64,000 nucleotides of DNA, taken from positions 5,020,501 through 5,084,500 of the forward strand of contig NZ_CP096255.1 of NCBI RefSeq assembly GCF_011516635.5. The letters are read 5' to 3'. The stretch is from Bradyrhizobium barranii subsp. apii (GTDB lineage: Bacteria > Pseudomonadota > Alphaproteobacteria > Rhizobiales > Xanthobacteraceae). A model generated the notes under the pieces. It had not been told where the DNA came from. It saw only the letters and a program-made list of their open reading frames with translations, and ran no database searches. The translations under genes and the position numbers were made by a program. Position 1 is the stretch's first letter, and the number at the start of each line of letters is the position of its first letter. Below are positions 1 through 9,962 of the stretch, in pieces.

Positions 1-69
1 GTCGAGCAGGCCCAGGTCATTCAAGACACTGCGCCACCTGAGGCGATCAAGGACGTTAAAGCGTCATGA
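1..69 (+). CDS. tatB: TatB, C-terminal end (partial)
   Basis: The first frame encodes 22 residues ending in IKDVKAS and a stop that overlaps the tatC start (ATGA). The acidic and proline-containing tail fits the unstructured C-terminus of TatB, the receptor subunit of the twin-arginine translocase. The call rests mainly on position: tatB immediately precedes tatC in alphaproteobacteria. The gene begins outside the window. Confidence 0.75.
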   Translation, partial: VEQAQVIQDTAPPEAIKDVKAS

Positions 70-878
70 GCGACGCCGATATCGAGGCCAGCAAAGCCCC
101 TCTGATGGACCACCTGATCGAGCTGCGGTCGCGGCTGATCAAGGCGCTGCTTGGCTTTGGCGTGGCCTTCATCTTCTGCTTCTTCTTCGCCAAGCAGATC
201 TACAACGTGCTGGTCTGGCCGTTCGTGTGGGTCGCGGGTCCCGAGAATTCGAAGTTCATCTACACGGCGCTGCTGGAATATTTCATCACCCAGCTCAAGC
301 TCGCGCTGTTCGGCGCCGGCTTCATCTCGTTCCCGATCATCGCGACGCAGATCTACAAGTTCGTCGCGCCCGGGCTCTACAAGCACGAGAAGCAGGCCTT
401 CCTGCCGTATCTGGTCGCGACCCCGTTCTTCTTCGTGCTGGGCGCGGCGCTGGTCTATTTCGTGGTGCTGCCGATGCTGGTCCGCTTCTCGCTCGGCATG
501 CAGCAGGCCGGCAGCGACGAGACCGCGCAGATCCAGCTGCTGCCCAAGGTCGGCGAATATCTGTCGCTGATGATGTCGCTGATCTTCGCCTTCGGCATCG
601 CCTTCCAGCTTCCGGTGATCCTGACGCTGCTCGGGCGCATTGGGATCGTGACCTCGAAGATGCTGCGCGAGAAGCGCCGCTACTTCATCGTCATCGCCTT
701 CGTCATCGCGGCCGTTCTGACGCCGCCCGACGTGCTGAGCCAGTGCTCGCTGGCGATCCCCCTGCTCCTGCTCTACGAGGGCTCGATCATCGCGGTCGGG
801 ATGGTGGAGAAGAAGGCGGCGGCGTCGAAGGCCGCCACCGGGACCGACGTGTCGACGCCGGCCAATCCTGCAGAGTAG
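66..878 (+). CDS. tatC: Sec-independent translocase subunit TatC
   Basis: This 270-residue inner-membrane protein is the core of the twin-arginine translocase, which exports folded proteins carrying RR signal peptides. The N-terminus has the family's conserved '[11 protein letters not shown]' stretch, followed by about six hydrophobic segments and an Ala-rich cytoplasmic tail. The start overlaps the tatB stop by 4 bp and an AAGGA lies just upstream, so the two genes are coupled. Two sulfatases later in the window carry Tat-type signals and would depend on this system. Length is normal for the family. Confidence 0.96.
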   Translation: MSDADIEASKAPLMDHLIELRSRLIKALLGFGVAFIFCFFFAKQIYNVLVWPFVWVAGPENSKFIYTALLEYFITQLKLALFGAGFISFPIIATQIYKFVAPGLYKHEKQAFLPYLVATPFFFVLGAALVYFVVLPMLVRFSLGMQQAGSDETAQIQLLPKVGEYLSLMMSLIFAFGIAFQLPVILTLLGRIGIVTSKMLREKRRYFIVIAFVIAAVLTPPDVLSQCSLAIPLLLLYEGSIIAVGMVEKKAAASKAATGTDVSTPANPAE

Positions 879-895
879 GGCGCCACGTCCACCGG

Positions 896-999
896 TGTCA
901 TTCCCCGCGAAGGCGGGGAATCCAGTACGCCGCAGCCTCTCGGGGAATCACGGGCGCCTCTGGAATACTGGATCGCCCGCTTTCGCGGGCGATGACAGC
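896..999. repeat. Intergenic palindromic repeat, copy 1
   Basis: This is a compound palindromic repeat between tatC and serS. It contains two short hairpins: 901-908 pairs with 913-920 (8 bp, loop GAAG), and 973-980 pairs with 985-992 (8 bp). Its right part (about 956-999) recurs in inverse orientation at 6638-6697, sharing the tract that reads GGCGATCCAGTATTCCAGAG in the other copy. I recognise it as a common non-coding repeat type in Bradyrhizobium intergenic regions. The hairpins could limit read-through or protect mRNA ends. Confidence 0.75.
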
Positions 1000-1056
1000 T
1001 GTGCTAGGGGGAACGCGCTGACGTACAACGTTCGCCGTTGTAGGTTTATGCGCTGA

Positions 1057-2403
<1,347 letters not shown>

Positions 2404-2404
2404 G

Positions 2405-2503
2405 GCGTTTTCGAGCGAAGTGGATACCGGTTCGCGTCGAGAAAGTGCGTCAAACAAGATAAAAATCTGGACTCCCGTTCCGATTCTATCAGAACGGGAG
2501 TCC
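2405..2503. repeat. GATACCGGTT-type dispersed repeat with hairpin
   Basis: A non-coding element follows serS. Its left part contains the core 'GAAGTGGATACCGGTTCGCG', which I associate with a dispersed repeat of Bradyrhizobium and relatives. Its right part is a perfect 12-bp hairpin (2469-2480 with 2492-2503, 11-nt loop). The hairpin could end serS transcription, but no T-run follows, so it is not a classical intrinsic terminator. Confidence 0.65.
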
Positions 2504-2600
2504 GGGGCGCGTTGCCCGGCTGTCACGCAGAAACGTTTGGTTGCGAAGATCGGTCGGCTGGTTATTCTGCCGGCCACCCGACAATGCGAACTCACTGTTC

Positions 2601-2963
2601 ATGGCCTTGCACCGCGACATCTTCTGGGTCGGCAGACAATGGGCGGTGACAGGTGCCGGTATCCAGGCCGTCGATCAGCGTCTGCGTGGTGTGCTCGACA
2701 TCGCGATCGCGCGGCTCTGGGATGACGATCTCGTGTGCAGCCGGCGGGCCAAGCCCGGCGTGAATGCTGCGGATTTCGACAAGGCGCTGACCGTGGCGCG
2801 CGAACGCTTTCCGCAGACGCCGGAGCCGGACCCGATCCTCGCGCAATTGGAGGCGCTCGGGGTGATCGAGGCTCCGGTCGTGAGCCTGGTGGTGCCGGCG
2901 ATGAAGCTGCGCGCGGAAGGCAGGCTCGCACGCTTCCTGCCGCAATGGCGCATCCGCAGGTAG
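2601..2963 (+). CDS. Conserved hypothetical protein
   Basis: This predicted 120-residue soluble protein starts 'MALHRDIFWVGRQWAVTG'. I chose the ATG at 2601 because an upstream in-frame extension reads through repeat-like, non-protein-like sequence. No signal peptide, membrane segment or catalytic motif is visible. It lies between serS and surE in the same direction, with 104 bp to surE. I do not recognise a named domain. Codon usage is typical of the neighbours, which supports a real gene. Confidence 0.65.
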   Translation: MALHRDIFWVGRQWAVTGAGIQAVDQRLRGVLDIAIARLWDDDLVCSRRAKPGVNAADFDKALTVARERFPQTPEPDPILAQLEALGVIEAPVVSLVVPAMKLRAEGRLARFLPQWRIRR

Positions 2964-3067
2964 CAGGACCAGGCTGGGAACCCGCCGCCGGAGCCAGTCG
3001 GCCGGTTTGCCTGATCGGCCCCGGCCGGATAAGACGGCTCAGACCCGCTTCAGGAACGATTTTTAAT

Positions 3068-3835
3068 ATGCGCATTCTCTGCACCAATGACGACGGCATT
3101 CACGCCCCCGGCCTCAAGGTCGTGGAGGAGATCGCACGCGCATTGTCCGACGACGTCTGGGTCGTTGCGCCCGAGCTCGACCAGTCCGGCGTGTCGCATT
3201 CACTCTCGCTGAACGATCCGCTGCGCCTGCGCGAGGTCGGACCAAAGCACTTCGCGGTGCGCGGCACGCCGACCGACTGCGTCATCATGGGCGCGCGCCA
3301 TATCCTCGGCACCAAGCCACCGGACCTCGTCCTGTCCGGCGTCAACAAGGGCCGCAACGTCGCCGAGGACGTGGTCTATTCCGGCACCATCGCCGGCGCG
3401 CTGGAGGGCACCATCCTGGGGCTGCCGTCTTTCGCCCTGTCGCAGGAGTTCAGCGTCGAGACGCGCGAGCGCCCGCTTTGGGACACCGCGCTCAAATTCG
3501 GACCCGACATCCTGCGCAAGGTGATCGCCGCCGGCATCCCGAAGGACACCGTCATCAACGTCAATTTCCCGGCCTGTACGCCGGAAGAGGTGCTCGGCAT
3601 TCGCGTCACGCGCCAGGGCAAACGCAATCTCGGCTTCCTCAGGATCGACGAGCGCAGGGACGGCCGCAACAATCCCTATTTCTGGATCGGCTTCGAGCGC
3701 GCCGCGATGATGGATACGCCTGCCGAAGGCACCGATCTGGCGGCGCTGCGCGAGCGCTATGTCTCCGTCACGCCGCTCCGTCTCGACCGCACCAATGAGG
3801 CGTTTTCCGAAGCGCTGAGCGCGACGCTGAAGTAA
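3068..3835 (+). CDS. surE: 5'/3'-nucleotidase SurE
   Basis: SurE is a metal-dependent survival-protein phosphatase that dephosphorylates nucleoside monophosphates in the cytoplasm. The start 'MRILCTNDDGIHAPG' holds the acidic DD metal ligands, and 'LSGVNKGRNVAEDVVYSGT' is the second conserved active-site segment. The length of 255 residues is typical. The open frame extends further upstream, but only the ATG at 3068 starts the family's N-terminus and has an AGGAACG ribosome-binding site. It belongs to the classical surE-pcm-nlpD stress group, here split by a divergent response regulator. Confidence 0.96.
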   Translation: MRILCTNDDGIHAPGLKVVEEIARALSDDVWVVAPELDQSGVSHSLSLNDPLRLREVGPKHFAVRGTPTDCVIMGARHILGTKPPDLVLSGVNKGRNVAEDVVYSGTIAGALEGTILGLPSFALSQEFSVETRERPLWDTALKFGPDILRKVIAAGIPKDTVINVNFPACTPEEVLGIRVTRQGKRNLGFLRIDERRDGRNNPYFWIGFERAAMMDTPAEGTDLAALRERYVSVTPLRLDRTNEAFSEALSATLK

Positions 3836-3838
3836 TCG

Positions 3839-4210
3839 CTAGCCGCCGCGAAGGGCGGCTTCGATGGTCTTGCCGAGCGCGTCGAGTTGGAACGGCTTCT
3901 GCAAGGCCGGCCGGTCGCGGTACTGCTCGGGCAGGCCGGAGGAGCCGTAGCCGGTGGCGAAGATGAACGGGCAGCCCTTCGCCCTGATGACATCGGCGAC
4001 CGGAGAGATGACCTTGCCGTTGACGTTGACGTCGAGGATGGCGATGTCGAACTCGGTCGCCTGGGCGAGCCGCAGGGCCTCGGTGATATCGCCGGCCTCG
4101 GCAGCCACCTTGTAGCCGAGCTCTTCGAGCATATCCGCGACCATCATCCTGATCATCACCTCGTCCTCGACGAGGAATACAGAGCGGCCCGAAGGTCCGG
4201 TCGCGGTCAT
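3839..4210 (-). CDS. Single-domain response regulator (CheY-like receiver)
   Basis: This 123-residue stand-alone receiver domain has the acidic pair in 'FLVEDEVMIRMM', the phospho-acceptor Asp in 'FDIAILDVNVNG', a Thr in 'FIFATGYG' and the conserved Lys in 'LQKPF'. There is no output domain, so it probably relays phosphate or acts by protein-protein contact. No sensor kinase is nearby. The ATG at 4210 is preferred because AAGGA lies about 10 bases upstream; an in-frame start at 4231 would add 7 residues. It is convergent with surE (3-bp gap) and divergent from pcm. Confidence 0.88.
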   Translation of the reverse strand: MTATGPSGRSVFLVEDEVMIRMMVADMLEELGYKVAAEAGDITEALRLAQATEFDIAILDVNVNGKVISPVADVIRAKGCPFIFATGYGSSGLPEQYRDRPALQKPFQLDALGKTIEAALRGG

Positions 4211-4447
4211 AGTCGTTGAGTCCTTGCCCATTTGCGGAAAACGTTCGCAGATAACGCGAATCGACGCAATGCGCGTTTCGGCGAGCGGGCACCCGAAAAT
4301 GGTCTTTGCAGCCAACCCGTTGCAAGCCGATTTATGGTCCAATACCGCGCCCGAACGGCTATCATGGGTTCCTGGGTAGGAACAGGATTCCTGCCCCGGG
4401 TCTTAACGAGACACGTGGCCCCGGACCCGACGAGACGATAAGCAGCG

Positions 4448-5098
4448 ATGACCTCCGATCAGCACCCGCCGGAAAAGATGATGTTTCAGCTCTCGCTGAG
4501 GCGCCGGGGCATCAGCGATCAGGCGGTGCTGCGGACCATGGAGGAGGTGCCGCGCGATCTGTTCGTCGAGGAGACCGATCGCGACGCCGCCTATCGTGAC
4601 AGCGCGCTGCCGATCGCCTGCGGGCAGACCATCAGCCAGCCCTTCGTCGTCGCCTACATGACCGAGCAACTCCAGCTCCAGAAGAAGCACCGCGTGCTCG
4701 AGATCGGCGCAGGCTCAGGCTATCAGGCCGCCGTGCTGTCGCGGCTCGCAGGCCAGGTGCTGACCGTCGAGCGCTACCGCAAGCTCGCGGAGGCGGCACG
4801 CGCCCGGCTCGAAAAGCTAAACTGTCACAATGTCGAGGTGATGCTCGGCGACGGCCTCAACCTGCCGGCCAATATCGGCCCGTTCGACCGCATCATCGTG
4901 ACCGCCGCGATGGAGCAGCTTCCGGAGAACCTGGTCGAGCGGCTGGAGGTCGGCGGCATCCTGATCGCACCCATCGGCCCGCACCATGGTGTGCAGACGC
5001 TGGTCCGCTTCAGCCGGACCGAAGCCGGGATCGAACGCAAGGAACTCGTCGAGGTCCGCTTCGTGCCGGCGCTGCCCGGGGTGGCGCGGGAGCTGTAG
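4448..5098 (+). CDS. pcm: Protein-L-isoaspartate O-methyltransferase
   Basis: This 216-residue enzyme uses S-adenosylmethionine to methylate isoaspartyl residues and so initiates repair of aged proteins. The SAM-binding motif I is '[18 protein letters not shown]', and the upstream '[16 protein letters not shown]' is the signature of the Pcm family. Length is normal. It stands between a divergent response regulator and the NlpD-like gene, which keeps the surE-pcm-nlpD neighbourhood seen across proteobacteria. Confidence 0.95.
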   Translation: MTSDQHPPEKMMFQLSLRRRGISDQAVLRTMEEVPRDLFVEETDRDAAYRDSALPIACGQTISQPFVVAYMTEQLQLQKKHRVLEIGAGSGYQAAVLSRLAGQVLTVERYRKLAEAARARLEKLNCHNVEVMLGDGLNLPANIGPFDRIIVTAAMEQLPENLVERLEVGGILIAPIGPHHGVQTLVRFSRTEAGIERKELVEVRFVPALPGVAREL

Positions 5099-5207
5099 AT
5101 TTCCGGATCGGCTGTGCCGCCAACATCTTATTGGGAGGGTTAAGCCGTTATTTACTCGCGACGTGTTTACTTAAAAGACCAGTTCTGTTGCGTACGAGTG
5201 AGTAACC

Positions 5208-6593
5208 ATGTCTGTAGTCGCCGAGTTGCTTTACTCGCGCCGCGTGCCGCAGGTTGCGGTCTTGGCGCTGATCTCGTTCAGCTTCGCAGGGTGCAGCGCC
5301 GACATGCAGTCGCGGCTGTCCCAGTCGAATTTCTCCAATCCTTTCGCGTCTGAGCAGACCGGCTCGGTGCAGCAGGCACCGCCGCCGCAGCGTGAGCTGC
5401 CGCAATATTCGCGGCCGCAGACGCAGCCCGGTTATTATCAGTCGCAGCCCTTGCCGCCGCCGGCGGTCTCCGCGCCGCAATCCTATCCGGTTGCGGCGGG
5501 TGGCGGGGTGTCCGGCGGCGGTCGCGGCGTCAGCTCCTACGCGCCCCCGGCACAGCCGCATCTTGAGACCACGGCCACCGTGCCGCCGCGCTCGGTCGCG
5601 GCCGCCCAGCCGCCCGGCGGCACCAAGATCATCGTCGGCACCAGCGACACGCTCGACGTGCTCGCCAAGCGCTATCGCGTCACGCCGCAGGCGATCCTCG
5701 CCGCCAACGGCTACAAGGGCCCGCGCGCGCTCTCGCCCGGCCAGCAACTGATCATCCCGCATCCGGCCACCACAGCCGCTGCGCCGGCACCGGCGATGGT
5801 TCCTGTCGCGGCGGCTCCCGCGATGGCGCCTGCTGCGAAGCCTGTTGCAGCCGTCGCCGCGCCGCCGAGCACGCACTTCGTCAACCACGGCGACACGCTC
5901 GCCAGCATTGCCCGCAAGAACCACATCTCGTCGGCTGAGCTTGCCCGTGCCAACGGTCTCGCTCCGTCGGCCAAGCTCAAGCTCGGCACCAGGCTGACCG
6001 TGCCGGGCGCCAAGACCGCCGCCGTCGCGGCGCCGGTTGCTGCGGCTCCTGTCGCGGGGACGCTGCAGCCCGTTGCGGTTGCTCCCGCACCCGCCACCAA
6101 GATGGCCGCTGTCGCCGCACCCGTGCAAAGCGCGCGTCTGGCCCAGGCCACGGCCAATGTCGAAGAGAAGGCCGCGGAGGCTCCGGCGAAAGCTGCGGAG
6201 ACCACGAGCGCGCTGCCGACCTTCCGCTGGCCGGTGCGCGGCAAGGTGGTCACGAGCTACGGCGCCAAGACCAATGGCAAGTCCAATGACGGCATCAATC
6301 TCGCGGTGCCCGAGGGTACGCCGGTCAAGGCGGCAGAAGACGGCGTCGTCGCCTATTCGGGCAACGAGCTCAAAGGTTACGGCAATCTGGTCCTGGTTCG
6401 GCACTCCAACGGCTACGTCACCGCATATGCCCATGCGAGTGAGCTGATGGTGAAGCGCGGCGATACCATCAAGCGCGGTCAGGTCATTGCCAAGTCGGGT
6501 CAATCCGGGGAGGTGGCGTCGCCGCAGCTCCACTTCGAGATCCGTAAGGGATCGAGTCCGGTTGACCCGCTTCAATTCCTGAACGGGGCGTGA
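5208..6593 (+). CDS. nlpD: NlpD-like lipoprotein, LysM plus degenerate LytM (M23) domain
   Basis: The 461-residue protein has an N-terminal hydrophobic segment ending in a possible lipobox (FAGC), a Pro/Gln-rich linker, two LysM-type peptidoglycan-binding repeats (around residues 140-185 and 225-265), an Ala-rich linker and a C-terminal LytM/M23 domain (about 340-460). The usual zinc ligands look altered: the first motif reads 'SNDGINLAV' and the last 'SPQLHFEIRKG' lacks the first His of HxH. This suggests a non-catalytic activator of cell-wall amidases rather than a peptidase. The frame on the opposite strand is a shadow. Confidence 0.88.
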   Translation: MSVVAELLYSRRVPQVAVLALISFSFAGCSADMQSRLSQSNFSNPFASEQTGSVQQAPPPQRELPQYSRPQTQPGYYQSQPLPPPAVSAPQSYPVAAGGGVSGGGRGVSSYAPPAQPHLETTATVPPRSVAAAQPPGGTKIIVGTSDTLDVLAKRYRVTPQAILAANGYKGPRALSPGQQLIIPHPATTAAAPAPAMVPVAAAPAMAPAAKPVAAVAAPPSTHFVNHGDTLASIARKNHISSAELARANGLAPSAKLKLGTRLTVPGAKTAAVAAPVAAAPVAGTLQPVAVAPAPATKMAAVAAPVQSARLAQATANVEEKAAEAPAKAAETTSALPTFRWPVRGKVVTSYGAKTNGKSNDGINLAVPEGTPVKAAEDGVVAYSGNELKGYGNLVLVRHSNGYVTAYAHASELMVKRGDTIKRGQVIAKSGQSGEVASPQLHFEIRKGSSPVDPLQFLNGA

Positions 6594-6637
6594 GGCGCGG
6601 GCCCGCAGAGTAGGGCACGCAATCACCACGAGTATGC

Positions 6638-6697
6638 TGTCATCGCCCGCCTTGTGCGCATTGCGCACTGGTGCGGGCGATCCAGTATTCCAGAGGC
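6638..6697. repeat. Intergenic palindromic repeat, copy 2
   Basis: The stretch between the NlpD-like gene and the sulfatase cassette carries a second, oppositely oriented copy of the repeat at 896-999. Bases 6643-6650 pair with 6673-6680, enclosing a second small palindrome. The remaining roughly 210 bp up to 6909 show no gene I can support. Confidence 0.7.
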
Positions 6698-6909
6698 GGC
6701 GGTTGCCAAGCCGAGAAGCTGCCTCGAACCGTGGCGTACTGAGGCCTTTGTGTCCGGACAATCAATTTTCGAAAAACAACCCCATGCAAAGTAGCCGATG
6801 GCTGCCGGTGAAATGTCCTAATGTCCTGAAGCTGCTTCGGTTTCGATGGCGCAGCGGACATGGCAGGCCGGACCCGGCAACATCGCGAATAACCCGACCG
6901 GGACACCCT

Positions 6910-6923
6910 TTGATTTAGATCAA
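6910..6923 (+). promoter_or_regulatory. FNR/FixK-type box upstream of the sulfatase cassette
   Basis: The 14-mer TTGATTTAGATCAA is a perfect dyad TTGAT-N4-ATCAA, matching the FNR/FixK2 consensus. It ends 67 bp before the FGE start. If it is centred near -41, as in class II CRP/FNR promoters, transcription would start near 6957, leaving a 30-35 nt leader. This predicts low-oxygen induction of the operon. The site is seen; the regulation is inferred. Confidence 0.75.
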
Positions 6924-6989
6924 CCTGGAAGCCTCGCGTTCCGTGTCCGTAGCAGCGCAGGCCAATGACGCACGGGTCCGGAGTTCGGC

Positions 6990-7985
6990 ATGAAGCTGGC
7001 TGATACGAAATCGCCGCCTGATTCCGGACAATCGTACCAGCATCCAACAGGTGAGGGGATGCTGTTCGTGCCGGGTGGCACGTTTCGCATGGGTTCGGAT
7101 CGGCACTATCCGGAAGAAGCGCCGGTCCACCGTGTCACCGTGGATGCGTTCTGGATGGATTGCCATCCAGTGACCAACCGGCAATTCAAGGCGTTCGCGA
7201 AGGCTACCGGCCACGTCACCGTTGCCGAGATCGCGCCCGATCCAAAGGACTATCCGGGAATACTCCCGCACATGGTCTATGCGGGCTCGCTGATGTTCTC
7301 TCCGCCCGCGCATCCGGTCAGTCTCCGGGACTTCAGCCAGTGGTGGACCTTCGCCAAAGGTGCGAACTGGCGGCATCCCTACGGGCCGGGCAGCGACATC
7401 CGTGGGCTGGACGATCATCCCGTCGTGCATGTGGCCTTCAGCGATGCGCTCGCCTACGCGAAATGGGCCGGCAAGGATTTGCCAACCGAAGCGGAATGGG
7501 AGTTCGGGGCGCGCGGCGGACTGGACGGCGCCGAGTTCGCATGGGGAGATGAATTTGCGCCCGGGGGCCGTCACATGGCCAACACCTGGCAGGGCGAATT
7601 TCCACGCCAGAACACCAGGGACGACGGATACGAACGGACATCGCCGGTCACCGCATTTCCGCCGAACGGTTACGGGCTGCACGATATGATCGGCAACGTC
7701 TGGGAATGGACATCCGACTGGTACTCGCCTCGGCATGAGGCTGACGCTGCAAAAGCCTGCTGCATTCCAGAGAACCCGCGCGGCGGCCGCGAGGCCGATA
7801 GCTACGACTCCAGAACGACCAACGTCAAGATTCCACGCAAGGTCATCAAAGGCGGCTCGCATTTGTGCGCGCCGAACTACTGCCGACGCTACCGGCCGGC
7901 TGCGCGGCATGCGGAGCCGATCGACACATCCACGAGCCACCTTGGATTTCGGTGCATCAGGCGAGGTGTCTCTATCGCATCATAA
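6990..7985 (+). CDS. Formylglycine-generating enzyme family protein (SUMF1/FGE-type)
   Basis: This 331-residue FGE-sulfatase-fold protein probably oxidises the active-site Cys of sulfatases to C-alpha-formylglycine. It starts at the beta-rich 'VPGGTFRMGS' motif and ends in 'GGSHLCAPNYCRRYRPAARH', where Cys293 and Cys298 match the two copper-binding cysteines of true FGEs; many non-FGE relatives lack them. No signal peptide is visible, so it should act in the cytoplasm before export. GGAG lies 6 bases before the ATG. Three Cys-type sulfatases follow directly, the first 15 bp downstream, which strongly supports the assignment. Confidence 0.92.
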   Translation: MKLADTKSPPDSGQSYQHPTGEGMLFVPGGTFRMGSDRHYPEEAPVHRVTVDAFWMDCHPVTNRQFKAFAKATGHVTVAEIAPDPKDYPGILPHMVYAGSLMFSPPAHPVSLRDFSQWWTFAKGANWRHPYGPGSDIRGLDDHPVVHVAFSDALAYAKWAGKDLPTEAEWEFGARGGLDGAEFAWGDEFAPGGRHMANTWQGEFPRQNTRDDGYERTSPVTAFPPNGYGLHDMIGNVWEWTSDWYSPRHEADAAKACCIPENPRGGREADSYDSRTTNVKIPRKVIKGGSHLCAPNYCRRYRPAARHAEPIDTSTSHLGFRCIRRGVSIAS

Positions 7986-8000
7986 TGGGAGAGCGAGGCC

Positions 8001-9782
8001 ATGTTGAATTGCATATTCAATGACAAGCCACCCTTTGCCGCAATTCCACCGTTCAAGACGTCCAGTTGCCACAAGAGGTCCTGCGCCTCGCTGCTTGGCG
8101 CGACGATATTGATGTCGCTGTCCGGCGTAGCCAGCACGCCGGCGACCGCACAGCCGGCACAGAAACCCAATATCCTCTTCATCATGGGTGACGACATCGG
8201 CCTCTACCAACCGAGCATCTACCATCGCGGCCTGATGGTCGGCGAGACGCCCAACATCGATCGCATCGGCAACGAAGGCGCGATTTTCACGCATTACTAT
8301 GCCGAGCAGAGCTGCACCGCCGGTCGCAACGCCTTCTTCACCGGCATGCATCCGCTGCGCACCGGCATGATTCCTCCGCAACTTCCAGGCAGCCCGTCCT
8401 ATCTGCGGCCCGGCACCCCGGCGCTCGCCAAGTTCCTGCTCGATCTCGGCTACAACACCGGCGAATTCGGCAAGAACCATCTCGGCGATCACACCGACGC
8501 ACTGCCGACCGCGCACGGCTTCCAGGAATTCTGGGGCTACCTGTATCACCTCGATGCGATGCAGGGCGTGAGCTTCCCGGACATCAACAAGTCCCCCACC
8601 CAGCAGACGGTTGCCCCGCCATGCAAGAATACGCCGATCCCCGGCATCCCGGAGGTACCGGGCGCGGTCGATCCGAAAACGTCGGTTTGCCTGACGCCTC
8701 CGCGCAACGTCCTGTCGTGCAAGTCCGATGGTACATCCAGGACTCAGCAGTGCATCGACCAGGGCCCGCTAACGCTCGAGCGGTCGAAGGGTGTCGACGA
8801 GGAAATCTCGGCCAAGGTCATCGACTTCATCGATCGCAACGATCCGAAGACGACGGGCAAGCCTTTCTTCGTCTGGTACAACCCTGCGCGCATGCACATC
8901 ACAACCGTGCTGAATGACAAGTACGCGGCCATGGTCGGCGAGCCCGGCGGCAAGGACTGGGGCCTCAACGAGGCCGGCATGAAGCAGATGGACGACAACA
9001 TCGGCTATGTGCTCAAGAAGCTCCAGGACATGGGGCAGCTCGACAACACGATCGTCGTGTTCACCACCGACAACGGCGCCGAGACCATCACCTTTCCGGA
9101 CGGCGGCACCACTCCGTTCAAGGGCGGCAAGCTGAGCACCTGGGAAGGCGGCATGCGCGCTCCGGCGCTCGTTCGCTGGCCGGGGGTCATCAAGCCCGGC
9201 ACCATCAAGAACGACATCTTCGCGTCACTCGACTGGCTGCCCACATTTGTCAACATCGCCGGTGGTGCAAAGGGAGACGCGCTGAAGAAGCGCATCGAGG
9301 CCGGCCAATATCCCGGCATCGTGAAGACGACGCTCGATGGCGTCGATCAGGCCGAATACCTTTCCGGGCGTTCGGAAACGTCGGCGCGGGATACCTTCTT
9401 CTACTATTCGGGCAAGGATCCGTCGGCGGTGCGCTACAAGAACTGGAAGATCTACTTCACGATGGTGTCCGACAACCCGGCGGGCTTTATTGCCGGAGCG
9501 CTTCCCTATCACTGGGCCCAGGTCGTCAACATCAAGCGAGACCCGTTCGAGACTTCGATCGGTTCACAATACAAGACGCTCATGGGCCAGGGCGGCACAA
9601 TCGGCTCCCCTTCGACAGCCTACATCTACGATTGGAACATGCTGCCCATCGGCCAGGCGCTCTGGCTGAAGGAACTCGAGAGCTATATTGCGTACCCGCC
9701 GCTGCAGGACCCGGCGAGCTACAATCTCGATCAGGTGATGCAACAGATCAAGCAGGCCAAGACTGCCGGTCGCAGCGACTAG
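8001..9782 (+). CDS. Sulfatase, Cys-type, Sec-type signal
   Basis: This 593-residue alkaline-phosphatase-superfamily sulfatase has the metal-binding 'ILFIMGDDIG' motif (Asp64/Asp65) and the modification site CTAGR (Cys105, Arg109), a C-x-A-x-R formylglycine signature. A further conserved block reads 'FTTDNGAE'. The N-terminus has a hydrophobic stretch (about residues 29-50) ending TATAQP and no RR motif, so export is probably through Sec. It carries a Cys-containing insertion around residues 200-255 that the next two sulfatases lack. It is 15 bp behind the FGE gene and presumably co-transcribed. The substrate is unknown. Confidence 0.93.
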   Translation: MLNCIFNDKPPFAAIPPFKTSSCHKRSCASLLGATILMSLSGVASTPATAQPAQKPNILFIMGDDIGLYQPSIYHRGLMVGETPNIDRIGNEGAIFTHYYAEQSCTAGRNAFFTGMHPLRTGMIPPQLPGSPSYLRPGTPALAKFLLDLGYNTGEFGKNHLGDHTDALPTAHGFQEFWGYLYHLDAMQGVSFPDINKSPTQQTVAPPCKNTPIPGIPEVPGAVDPKTSVCLTPPRNVLSCKSDGTSRTQQCIDQGPLTLERSKGVDEEISAKVIDFIDRNDPKTTGKPFFVWYNPARMHITTVLNDKYAAMVGEPGGKDWGLNEAGMKQMDDNIGYVLKKLQDMGQLDNTIVVFTTDNGAETITFPDGGTTPFKGGKLSTWEGGMRAPALVRWPGVIKPGTIKNDIFASLDWLPTFVNIAGGAKGDALKKRIEAGQYPGIVKTTLDGVDQAEYLSGRSETSARDTFFYYSGKDPSAVRYKNWKIYFTMVSDNPAGFIAGALPYHWAQVVNIKRDPFETSIGSQYKTLMGQGGTIGSPSTAYIYDWNMLPIGQALWLKELESYIAYPPLQDPASYNLDQVMQQIKQAKTAGRSD

Positions 9783-9810
9783 CTGCGAGCCACGAGCGTG
9801 ATCCGACGAA

Positions 9811-9837
9811 GCGGGCGCCTCACGACGGGGCGCCCGC
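9811..9837 (+). terminator. Intercistronic GC hairpin 1
   Basis: A perfect 9-bp stem (9811-9819 with 9829-9837) lies 29 bp after the first sulfatase and is not followed by a T-run. A similar hairpin with the same GCGGGCGC core follows each of the next two sulfatases. It could act as an mRNA processing or stabilising element rather than a terminator. Confidence 0.55.
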
Positions 9838-9962
9838 CAACGGAATAGCAAGCAAGTGATCGAGGAGGCCGCGCCCGACCGGTCGGCACCTCCAGAAGCC
9901 ATGTCCGCTTCCGATGCATCAAGCGAACAGAGCCAATTGCATAACAACAGGAGGAGCACGTC

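Noticed and set aside
5148-6761. 537-codon minus-strand frame over the NlpD-like gene
   Set aside because: Arg/Gly-rich shadow frame; the sense gene has signal, LysM and LytM domains.
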